The position numbers were made by a program, and so were the translations under genes. Source: Caenorhabditis remanei (Eukaryota > Nematoda > Chromadorea > Rhabditida > Rhabditidae). From it: DNA of 64,000 nucleotides. Under the pieces are notes generated by a model. The model worked only from the letters and a program-made list of their open reading frames with translations, did not search any database and was not told the origin of the DNA. Where the stretch lies: contig NC_071330.1 in the NCBI RefSeq assembly GCF_010183535.1, positions 16,969,717-17,033,716 on the forward strand, written 5' to 3'. This document shows, in pieces, positions 33,508-42,647 of this stretch. Numbering within the stretch: the stretch's first letter is position 1; each line of letters opens with the position of its first letter.

Positions 33508-35508
33508 ATGATGTACTTTGACAACTACAACCAGCAATCTGCCCAAGAGCAGTCTGGAATGGTCTACTGGGCGCCAGTCAACGTCCCAACGCCATTTGGA
33601 ATTCCAGGACCTGTGGAAATGCCTGTGGCTCAACACACTGGATTCAATGAAGGACCACGGATTCTTGACGAATTCTCCGTGGGGAATATCACGGTCAGTT
33701 ACTTTTTTCATTCAAAAGGAGCGGGAAAATAAAAGTTAAGAACAAATGTGATACCTAAAATCTTAGCACTTTTTATTGCAAAATTTTGGCTCTAAAACGT
33801 TTTGAAACCAGCAATTTTAAAACCATGAAAAGCTGACACCAAAAATTAAAAAAATTAAAACAGTATTTAGCTGAAGACTTTCTTAATAAGCCTCAAGGTT
33901 CCAATTTCCCGTCTCACACATATCCCTGATCACACTGGGAAATATAATGCATCCATTTTTCCACAGGCGAACAGTACAACAAGGATTTCAAATCTGCCCC
34001 TGGGAAGAACGATGAGAAGACGGAAGAGACCATCTGAAGGTCTTAAAGAGAAGCTTGAAGATAATTTACGAAAATTTTCATAAAAATTCTATTTTCCAAA
34101 TTTTTGACTTTTCATTAAATTTCAATATTTAAATTTTATTTTATTTTGAAACGAATTTTTCGTTTCGAAATTTTTAGGAATACATCAATCACCTTTTTTT
34201 CATGAAATTTATTTTTTTTGAAACAAGAAAACAACTGAACGTTTCCAATATTACAGTTTTATACACTTTTGCAAAACTTCTGTTTTTGGAACTCATCATT
34301 TTTTGAATTTCTTTTTATAACATTCTTATTTATTTTGAGTTAAATTTTCAACCTTCAATTTCCAACCTTAAATTTCAATTTTCTATTTTTTCACCTCAAA
34401 TTTTCAACTTTAAATTTTTACTATAAGTTTTTAACCTTAATTTTTAATCCTTAATTCTTAACCTAATTTTCATCTTTAAAGTTTTGAAAATCAATTTTTT
34501 TAATTCAAGATATAATTTCATAAGTAATCATCAAGTTTAATCCAGGTGGTCACTTCCATCTGCTCATCAATCTTCCCAAGAGCCAAATTTGGGAGTCCTC
34601 ATCCTAGTGTCCCTGGAAATTGAGAATCTAGCATCATGAAATTTTTTGGATCTTTTGAAATGTAATAAGTAAATATATCTAAAGGTCTATGATCCGTTTG
34701 TTCAATATTCCAAAAATGTTTTATCATTTTATATTTTGTAATTTTTTTAGAAACTCTGATGATCTTTTTGTAAAACCAGTCGTTTTGAAAAATGTCTATT
34801 TTTGTAAACTTTTTAAATTTTGATTTATAAAATTTTAAAATAGGTATTTTTTGGGAATATTACAAAAAAATTTATCAGCTATTCTTTTTCACAATAACAA
34901 AAACTTTGATCCATACCGTATGCTCCAATTTTCAGATTCGCATTCATGATTGCACTCCCCGCCACATTTTCAAGAAGCACTGGAAGGACTTCCAGCACGC
35001 GACCAGAGGAGCGAGAGATTGGAACACTGTCGAGAGAAACGTGTCAAGTTTTCTGAAGAAATTGATTTTGAGCTCGCCTCAACTTCTCTTCACTGATGAG
35101 CTGGTGACTAGGAAGGACGGACTCCTCCTGTACGTTCGTCAACCAAGGGACAAGATGTTTCATCGTATAGCCCTTGCCCAGGATGAGGCGGAAGGACACG
35201 TTTATAACGTGAGCACCGCGTATAAGTTGTGGATCGATGAGGCGGTGCAATTTTCTGGACAATGGAAGGAATTCGGGTCACAACAAGACGTCAACTACCA
35301 CCCTAGAATGACAGGAATCTTCACAAGGACTTCTTGGAATTCCCACCTGGCCAACATCCACCACCGTCCGACACCTCAGATTGCAGAGGTCCCACTGCAA
35401 TATATTGTTCCCCATTTTGTTTTTTCCCCGGTTCCAAATGTCCAATTTGCCCCTCCTTCTCCACAATTCATCCAATTTTTACCTTATCCCCCTCCAGTCT
35501 ATGCCTGA
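33508..35508 (+). CDS. RHIF/TxY-domain family protein, copy 4
   Basis: Exons 33508-33693 (62 codons) and 34936-35508 (190 codons) in phase 0 give 252 residues. An acceptor TTTACAG lies 12 nt before the first of two adjacent ATGs. The leader ends PRILDEFSVGNIT. The domain has H72 and H77 (RHIFKKH), W91 and E95 (DWNTVERNVS), R120, R129, H138 and T156/Y158 (STAYKL). Then come WKEFGSQ and a Pro/Phe/Tyr tail ending PYPPPVYA. AATAAA follows at about 35616. It forms a tandem unit with copy 3 (repeat period about 3.3 kb), including the upstream block, intron repeats and 3' flank. A partial third copy of the 3' flank follows at about 35638-35790. Role unknown; a nuclease-like fold is a hypothesis. Confidence 0.83.
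33967..34600. repeat. Inverted repeat in intron of copy 4
   Basis: The left arm (GGAAGAACGATGAGAAGACG, after an acceptor TTCCACAG at 33966) mirrors the right arm (TCTGCTCATCAATCTTCCC). The left arm reads open for 38 codons from the acceptor to a TAA, ending near 34081, so it could act as an alternative last exon. Confidence 0.5.
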
Positions 35509-36020
35509 TAATATCATGTAATTGTGTATTTTTTATTGTTCATAATATTTTAAATAATCTCTCTAATTTACACTTTATACTAATCTTTCTGTATTTTTTG
35601 TATTTTGTTTTTGAAAATAAATTAATTAAAAAGTAAAACAAGTCTTCTAATTTACCTACCGAATATTTAGCAGTACTCTCGTGAGACACCCGTAAATGAG
35701 CAGGTGACCTGTATGTGAGAGGACCATCTGTCAGAAAAATTGTCATTTGAAAATTTAGTCTGTCACATTTACAACCAATTAGGGATGGAGACGCGCGGCC
35801 TCTTCTAAACTACAAATGTGACCGCCCAATCTTCTCATAACCCTATGACTAACTAGTCCATTTTTCCGTGTGCCTGTCAATCCAGATGTCCAAATACAAA
35901 AATATTCATTTCTTTCATCAATACAATAATACTTTACTTTCTTTTTCTTCAAATTTACACACACGTTTATACTGAAAATGAGCAGAATCGAGTTGTCCCT
36001 TTTTTCAGACTTTTCGTCTC
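35509..36020. other. 3' flank remnant of the duplicated unit
   Basis: 35638-35790 resembles the segments after the hAT element (29465 on) and after copy 3 (32798 on), with AGTCTTCTA, GTGAGACACCC and ACCATCTGTCA shared. No gene is seen. The right part is the downstream flank of the MSP-domain gene. Confidence 0.5.
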
Positions 36021-39000
36021 CTAGTGAGCCACCAAAGGAACTACAGTAAGCTCTCTCGGCGGGTCAGTCTCAAAGACTCCTTTGGCACATTTTGTCTCAG
36101 CTGGAGCGTCAGAAGTCAACACGACAAGATGGTCAGTCTTCTCGATGCCATTGTGACGGAGCACATCGATCGACAGGTCTTGGCCAGGCTCGACGAATCC
36201 AAAGACCGGATTGACACGGTAGAGCAAGTTGTCAGAGGTTTTCACCTGGAAAAGAAATGGTATATTTTGCTTTAACTAAGTTTAAAGGCATATTTTCAAA
36301 ATCAGCTAGTCAAGACCTTTCAGAAAAGTATAATCATGGCCCCATTCGGTAGGAGTTGGGTCTCGCCACGAAAACTACTGTATACTGGATTACTGTAGTT
36401 TTCGTGGAGAGACCCAACGTAATCCGAATATCGGCATGATTATACTTTTCTGAAAGCTCTTGACGCGCTGATTCCAAAAATTCATCCTAAAAATCAACCT
36501 ACTCACCTTAAACGCCTTTCTCGACTTGGTGCTATTGGCGATTTTGACAGTTTGAACACCTCCAGTTGGAGCGAATGGAAGCTTGTTTGGAGAAGCACGA
36601 AGAGTGGATGGCTTAACTGAAAATTATGAATTTATGATATCAGGGTACTGTAGGTAGACTCACTCTGTCCCTCTGGGAATTTATAGTTCGAGTTGTTCGG
36701 CACCGCCTTGAGAGTGGTTCTACCCGAGTTCTCAGCGGACAAGGATGTCGATCCCGAAGACACCTTCGATTGACGTCTTCCACTTTTTGAGGAGGCGTCA
36801 GACGAGGAGTTGACAAAGACGGCGTTGCGGTTCTTCTGCAAGTAAAAATATTTTTTAATAAGAAAAATTAGAAAGAAAAAAAAACGTTTCAAAATGAACA
36901 TCAGACAGACCGAGATGAAGACAGTCATTCAAGAAAAATGGGATATTTGGACATCCGGACACCGAAACACACAGACAGATCGAAATTTAAAAAAATTCAA
37001 AATCGTAGTAGACATCAGGACAAACTGAGTTACAGTGAAACGTTTTGAAAAACGGACTCTCAAAATGAACTTAATTTTTAGACTCAAAATTTCTATTTCG
37101 GAGGAAAAAAAAATTTCCGGACATTCGGACGAACAGAGGTACAGACTGACCGAAATTTAAAAAACTTTAAATTTTTGAAAAACGGAGTCTCAAAATGAAG
37201 CTATTTTCAGAGTCAAAATGTTATATTTTTCAGTCTATTTTTTTCGATCAAAAATTGTTAAAACTTTCGGAAAACTGTTTAAAATCCGTATATTTGCACT
37301 GGACATCCCGACAAACAGACCGACAGACAGAACCAAAAAAAAACCAGAAAAACTTCAATTTAAAAATTTCCTATTGCTTTCGGAACTTTTTTCTTCCGGA
37401 AAACTTCCAATTTTTTCAGAATTGTTCCGGAAATTTTTTTTGGAATAATTCCGAATTCTGAAATTTTTGGAATTTCCGATTTCCGCACATCCCTGGTACG
37501 GATCTAAGGGAGCCAAATCTCTCATTTCACAATCAATTCTCACGGCGGACATCGGGACACACAGATCTTCAATTCCGAATAAAAACAAAAGAGAGGGAGA
37601 AAAAGAGAGAATCACTTTCCAATTTACTTCCGCCTCCTCCTTTCTCTATATGTGTCTTCTCCCCCTAGTGTGATAGTGATGAAATGGAAAGACACCCCAA
37701 CACAAAAAAAAGTAATCGGATAGTGATGAGGTTGTGATTTGATAGTGTATAAATTTACACAAGTATACATATCGTACAACAGTTGTACAGAATAGAAAAA
37801 AAACGTCTAGGATTGTAATGTCGAGGTATATAAAAGGGGTAACTGCAGGCTGATAGATATCGTCTGATTCTGATTTCTACTATTCGAATCATCATGTCTT
37901 CTTCCTCCAACTTCTACCTAATCGTCATCCAGGCCATCACTGCCACCGCCATCGCTAGCTCTCTGCTCTACGCCGGTCAGCTCTACTCGGAAATCACCGA
38001 CTTGCAAACCGACATCATGTCCGATATGCATGCCTTCCGTGGTATCGCAAATGACGCCTGGAACTCAATGATCGCGGTGAACGCTCCACAGAATCGTGGT
38101 GCCTATCCAGATTTCGGATCCCTCTTCGTTCGTGGAAAGCGTGCCGCCGGTGGATCTTGCAACTGTGGAACTCAGCCATCCAACTGCCCAGCGGGGCCAC
38201 CAGGACCACCAGGAGTGCCAGGAGATAACGGAGATGATGGAGCACCAGGACAAGCTGGACCAAACGGAGAGGATGGAGCTGGCCAAGGAAAGTCCGCTCA
38301 ACCAACCGAATGTATCACCTGCCCAGCGGGTGCACCAGGACCACAAGGACCAGACGGGCCAGCAGGAGCTCCTGGAGCTGACGGGCAACCCGGCTCCCCA
38401 GGAAACCCAGGACAAAACGGACAACCAGGTGCACCAGGAGCTCAAGGAGACTCCGGAGCCCCAGGAGCCGATGGAAACGACGGAGCACCAGGACAACCAG
38501 GACAGAACGGACAACGTGGAAACGGAGCCGCCGGAGCGCCAGGACCACAAGGACCAGCCGGAGCGCCAGGAAACGCCGGACAGCCAGGACAAGACGGAGC
38601 GCCAGGAGCCGCTGGGTCGCCAGGAGTCGCCGGAGCACCAGGACAGCCAGGAGCCGCCGGAGAGGACGGAGCACCAGGAGACGATGGAGCCAATGGAGAG
38701 CCAGGAACCGACGCCGAGTACTGTCAGTGCCCACCAAGAACTGGAGCCATCGAGGTGGAGCCAGCGGTGGAGAGCGAGTACAAGAGAAGAAAGTATAGAT
38801 TCTCTAACTAGATTTTTGGAAATGATTCATATCTTCTATGATTTTTGTAAATAAAGCAACTTATTGGTCTAATATTGTCTAAAACTGCTTTGTAGACATC
38901 CGGACAAACCGGCACACAAGCTTAGCAATTCTCCAACTAAACGCGTCAACGGCGCGCCAGCCAAGCGACTTATAGACATGTCGATCAGTTTCTATGCGTC

Positions 39001-40247
39001 TTTTGGGCAAATCGGAATCAATTTTATGTGAAAAAGCGTCATTTTTCATGGTTTTTGACAGATTTTTCTAGAATTATCAAATTGTGGGCTATTTAAAAGC
39101 CAATTTTACTTGTTATTAAGAAAAGTTATAAAAAACGTTATAAAATCTGATATTCCCAGAAAGATCTGTCAAAAACCATTAAAAATGAGTTCAAAATCTC
39201 TCAAAGTTTGGAAAAACTTGTGTCTGGCGCACCATTAACGCGTTTTTTGTTAAAAAAAAATCTAAAAATCGCACAAAATCCACAAAAACGTGCTTTCGGA
39301 AGTCGCAGAGGCTTCAACGCGTTCCTACATAAAAATTGGTTCCCAATCTTTCGAAAATCTAAAAAAACGATTTTTGTGGCTGAAAAATCTAACCTAGACA
39401 TCCGGACAAACCGACACACAGACATCTATCCTAGCTAGAAGTTTGGGCAAACTAATACCCCCACTAAACTATCCTAAGGACATCCGGACACCTAGACACA
39501 TAGACACACATACAGACTTTCCGTCATCAGACACCTAGGCAAGCCCTAAGGAACCCATTCAAACTATTTCCGAATATCTGGACACCGGGACACACCGATA
39601 GACGCCACCGTCATCGTATACCTAGCCAAGCCCTCAGGAACACATCCAAACTATTTTCGGACATCTGGACACCCCGGACACACAGACAGACACCCTCGAC
39701 TCACTTCTTGCTTAATCTTGTTTGGTTCGCACTGCATCGCCTTGCACTTCTTCGACTTGGACGACTTCTTCGATTTCGACGAGCGATCCTTTCTCGTCTT
39801 CTTCGACTCCGACTGACGGGCGCTGGCTCCTCCGGGCACAGCGGCGATAGCAAGCGGCGTCTTCTTGGACTTCGACGATTTCTTTCCCTTCTTGGACTTT
39901 CCGGATTTTCCGGATTTTCCAGATCTTCCAGACTTTCCGGACTTGGAAGAGCGCTGGGATTTGGTGCCCGCTGTCGAGGAGGACTTCGAGCCAGAGCGAT
40001 GCGATTTGGTGGATTTTGATCCAGTTTTTTTGGACGGCTTACGGGTCTGAAATTGGATTTTTTGTATTAACAAGCGCCGGGCTCTCCCCCCTGACCCCCT
40101 TGATGATAGATGTTTCCAGAAACTCTTGAAAACGGATCCCCAGAACCTTCTAGAATTACTCACCGCCTGTCTATCCTTTCCGGAGCACATCACAAGCATG
40201 GCGCCTGTCGCCGAAGCGGACGCAATCAGAGACATCAATGGGAGCAT
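36021..40247 (-). CDS. MSP-domain protein with Lys/Ser-rich N-terminal region
   Basis: Five exons: 40164-40247, 39705-40046, 36664-36835, 36507-36616 and 36021-36245, giving 310 residues. Residues 1-28 form a hydrophobic start ([20 protein letters not shown]). Exon 2 is very rich in Lys/Ser (repeats of [15 protein letters not shown] and [12 protein letters not shown]). Exon 3 is Ser/Asn-rich. Exons 4 and 5 form a major-sperm-protein domain, with [30 protein letters not shown] and [11 protein letters not shown] as landmarks. MSP-like domains form immunoglobulin folds used in sperm motility, or bind motifs in membrane-contact proteins. A basic extension this long is unusual. Intron 3 (36836-39704, 2.9 kb in minus-strand order between exons 2 and 3) contains a cuticle collagen on the other strand. 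All joins are in phase, but linking exons 1-2 to 3-5 across the nested gene needs transcript evidence. Confidence 0.7.
36300..36475. repeat. Family 2 palindrome, copy 2
   Basis: Arms AATCAGCTAGTCAAGAC...GAAAAGTATAATCATG and CATGATTATACTTTTCTGAA...CTTGACGCGCTGATT. The centre mirrors GGGTCTCGCCACGAAAACTA with TAGTTTTCGTGGAGAGACCC. It lies in the last intron of the MSP-domain gene. Confidence 0.75.
37827..37835 (+). promoter_or_regulatory. TATA box of collagen gene
   Basis: TATATAAAA about 60 bp before the collagen ATG, a good TATA match at a distance suiting a short 5' UTR. The ATG is not closely preceded by a TTTCAG acceptor, so an ordinary rather than trans-spliced start is likely. Confidence 0.6.
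37894..38811 (+). CDS. Cuticle collagen
   Basis: Single exon, 305 residues. The N-terminal part has a membrane segment (about residues 8-28, [20 protein letters not shown]), typical of the nematode cuticle collagen N-terminal domain. A furin-like site RGKR lies at residues 80-83. Next come a cysteine knot region ([10 protein letters not shown]), a short Gly-X-Y block, a non-helical break with a CITC pair, a long Gly-X-Y block with small imperfections, and a C-terminal CQCPP cluster. It forms disulfide-linked trimers in the exoskeleton. Codon use is strongly biased (GGA for Gly, CCA for Pro), as in highly expressed nematode collagens, and unlike the AT-rich neighbours. AATAAA lies at 38850-38855. 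It is nested antisense inside an intron of the MSP-domain gene. Confidence 0.97.
   Translation: MSSSSNFYLIVIQAITATAIASSLLYAGQLYSEITDLQTDIMSDMHAFRGIANDAWNSMIAVNAPQNRGAYPDFGSLFVRGKRAAGGSCNCGTQPSNCPAGPPGPPGVPGDNGDDGAPGQAGPNGEDGAGQGKSAQPTECITCPAGAPGPQGPDGPAGAPGADGQPGSPGNPGQNGQPGAPGAQGDSGAPGADGNDGAPGQPGQNGQRGNGAAGAPGPQGPAGAPGNAGQPGQDGAPGAAGSPGVAGAPGQPGAAGEDGAPGDDGANGEPGTDAEYCQCPPRTGAIEVEPAVESEYKRRKYRFSN
39030..39195. repeat. Short inverted repeat
   Basis: CATGGTTTTTGACAGATTTTTCT mirrors AGATCTGTCAAAAACCAT about 100 bp later. It is intronic in the MSP-domain gene, in the stretch between the collagen and exon 2, where no other gene is seen. Confidence 0.55.
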
Positions 40248-40359
40248 CTTCGTTGGTGGTTTTGTTCAGTGACGAAAACACTTGCTACACTTGAGATGAA
40301 GAGAGGGTAGTAGCGAGTTGCTGGTACTGATTTCGATTATCGATCGATATCGATTGATT

Positions 40360-40370
40360 GGGGGGGGGGG
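40360..40370 (+). repeat. G11 homopolymer tract
   Basis: Eleven consecutive G, shortly after a palindromic ATCGATCGATATCGAT region, 113 bp upstream of the MSP-domain gene start. G tracts of this size can form quadruplexes. Confidence 0.9.
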
Positions 40371-40764
40371 TGACCTTTGGTGACATTTGGGGTAACGGGT
40401 TACACGGTTAAAATAATGTTCAGGGTAGGTTTAGGGGGGGAATGGCCAGGAAATTGAAGGGAAGGGTCACGCGAAAAATCAATAATTTTTTGTTTTGCTA
40501 TTTGGGGATTATTGACGCATAGCAGTGTGAGGCGTGTGCTCCGTCGCACAACGGTTGGCTCAGCGCATGACTTATTTGTCGTAGTTTTGGGTTTTTTTTT
40601 TCCATTTTTGGGGTTTTCGACTAGTTTTCACCTGTTTTTGATGTGAAAAATAAATTTCAACTGAGGAAAATTGCTGTAAGGCTCAAATTTCGCCAGAGTC
40701 AAAGTTTTGATACAGAACTAACAAAAACGCGTCCGAGGTGTACCCTTTCACAATTGTCGATATG

Positions 40765-41188
40765 TACAGTACCGGACAAAAAAAGTATCAACTTTGGCTG
40801 TTTTCAGTGGAAAATTACCAAATTTGCGAGTGTGCCGTAGTAATTCTTAAAGTCACACCATGAAAATTTTTAATGAATCATATAGATTGAACGTAGAGCT
40901 CCAATTTTGTAGTTGACAACTTTTTTGTACGGATGCTCCCTAGAGAGTTATGATCATTTTAAGACGACAGCTCAAAAATAGCACTAATTTGCACTGAAAT
41001 TGGTCGATTGGAGGGAGAAATTACTTTGTCGATTTGTAGCTTGCTAGGGAGTGCCCGTACAAAAAAGGTGTCAACTACAAAAATAAAGCCCTGCTTTTCA
41101 TCTGTTTTATCCCTTAAAAATTGTACTGAAACAATCAGTGATACCGTAACACCCTCTCAAAGTTGATTATTTTCAACTGAAAAAGGCC
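40765..41188. mobile_element. Family 3 palindromic element, TACAGTACCGGACA end
   Basis: Begins TACAGTACCGGACAAAAAAA. Inner arms are TTTGTAGTTGACAACTTTTT with GTACGGATGCTCCCTAGAGA on the left and TAGGGAGTGCCCGTACAAAA with GTGTCAACTACAAAAAT on the right. The right terminal repeat is not clear, so this copy is probably truncated. The left end is Tc1/mariner-like. Confidence 0.6.
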
Positions 41189-41556
41189 TATTTTGCAACA
41201 AAATCTACCGATTACATTTTAGGCAAAAAACGCACTCAAAAAGTGAGGTTTTAAAATAGATTTCGATGGAAAATGACAATTTTAAACAATTTTTTTGGTT
41301 TTCTCCACATTTTCGATAATTTTTGAGCCAAATAGTCGGACTATCCGTATTTTAGACCCCTAGGCACCTCCAAACTCAGATTTTTTTAAGTTTTAGATTT
41401 TTTTACATAGCAAATAGTTGAAAAAGTTCAATTTTTTGTTTCGGAATGTTGCAAAATGGAAGTTAGCTATTACCTCAATTTTACCGTTTTCAAGTAGTCA
41501 ATTTTTGGCACAAAAACTGCAAATATTTCATAAAATTCAGTTTTTCTTGAAATGTT

Positions 41557-41697
41557 ATTAGCTCGGCACAGTTCTTACAACTGCGGTCCACCGAAATCCC
41601 TTTTAAAAATGTCTCTTGTTCTCTGAGTATCTCAATTTCGCACATAATTTTCTTCGGTTTCGGTAGAGCGCGTTTGTAAAAAGGGTGCCGTGCTAAT
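41557..41697. repeat. Family 1 palindrome
   Basis: Complete copy: ATTAGCTCGGCACAGTTCTT at the left and GTGCCGTGCTAAT at the right, with GGTAGAGCGCGTTTGTAA inside. Intergenic. Confidence 0.75.
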
Positions 41698-42636
41698 AGC
41701 TTAAAGCCGTCATTTGGACACTTCAGTTCAAATTTTTTGGGACAATCAGGGCTTCTATTCAACATTGTACAAAATTCAGTCATTTTTTACCCTAGTCAAT
41801 ACTTTAGCCACACCAAATCTCAATCATTTTTTAAATCCCATCCTCCCTTTAATTTCCTTCCCTTCTCTCCCCTCCACAAACGACCTTCCGGTGTGGAAAA
41901 CATTGATCAGAAATAGGGAGAGGTACTCATCTATAATTATCCGATTGGGGGGTCATATAGAGAACACTGAACCGAGACATGCCTCCGGACGGACACGGGA
42001 GACCAATTTCCCATATAACACCTGTCCAGTGGGGGCTATATGACCAGATGATGATGACTGCTTGGATGATGGGGGCGGTTCCGTGAGAATTGGTTTTATG
42101 GCCTCTAGGTTTCGGTTTTATTGGAAACGGAATGGCGTGACGTTGGCGCGTTTTGGAGATTGGCAAATAGTTTTGAGGAAGTACAAAGGTTAGATGAGCT
42201 TTTAACATATTTTTTTCCAATTTTCTGGTTTTTTCATCTGGCGTACCTTTGGCGCGCTTTTCGAAAGTCAAAAAGCGGCTCTGGCGTTCCTTAGACGCGT
42301 TTTCCTGTTCAGCGCATGTGCTGATAGTATTCTTATTTTCAGAAACTGACGTACCTTTGACGTGTTTTCTACAATGTCTTACCTCTTTTTGTCCCGTTTT
42401 TCGGAATCTGGCGTGCCTTTGACTCGTTTTTCCTTTTGATTTTATGATTTTATTAAATCCGGGCTCTCTTTCCAACGTATTTCAACTGGCGCTGATTGTT
42501 TTTTTGATTGTTTTTTTTGAATTTCCCTATTCCCCTTCTTCTTCTTCCCTTCTCTTTCCTCTCCTTCAGAAGAATCCAATTCGTTATGGAAATTAGCCAT
42601 CCGCTTCCTCCCTCTCCTCGTTTTTCCACATGCATA

Positions 42637-42647
42637 CCCCCCCCCCC
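42637..42647 (-). repeat. C11 tract (G11 on minus strand)
   Basis: Eleven C in a row, followed by ACCCACAC, in a pyrimidine-rich stretch. Confidence 0.9.

Larger units (their letters stand above)
36943..39692. repeat. Dispersed GACATCCGGACAAACCGACA motif cluster
   Basis: About ten variants of the 20-25-mer GACATCCGGACA(C/A)A(C/C)CGACACACAGAC occur at 36950, 37012, 37124, 37301, 37548, 38893, 39398, 39478, 39572 and 39656. They all lie in one intron of the MSP-domain gene on both sides of the nested collagen, and not elsewhere in the window as far as I can see. Confidence 0.6.

Noticed and set aside
36024..36275. Plus-strand frame opposite the last MSP exon
   Set aside because: Antisense shadow of a clear MSP domain exon.
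38015..38854. Several long frames overlapping the collagen on both strands
   Set aside because: The Gly-X-Y codon repeat keeps other frames open. Only the frame with the membrane segment, furin site and cysteine clusters is a real collagen.
40510..40590. GC-rich tRNA-like stretch
   Set aside because: No A/B box spacing and no acceptor-stem pairing could be made on either strand.
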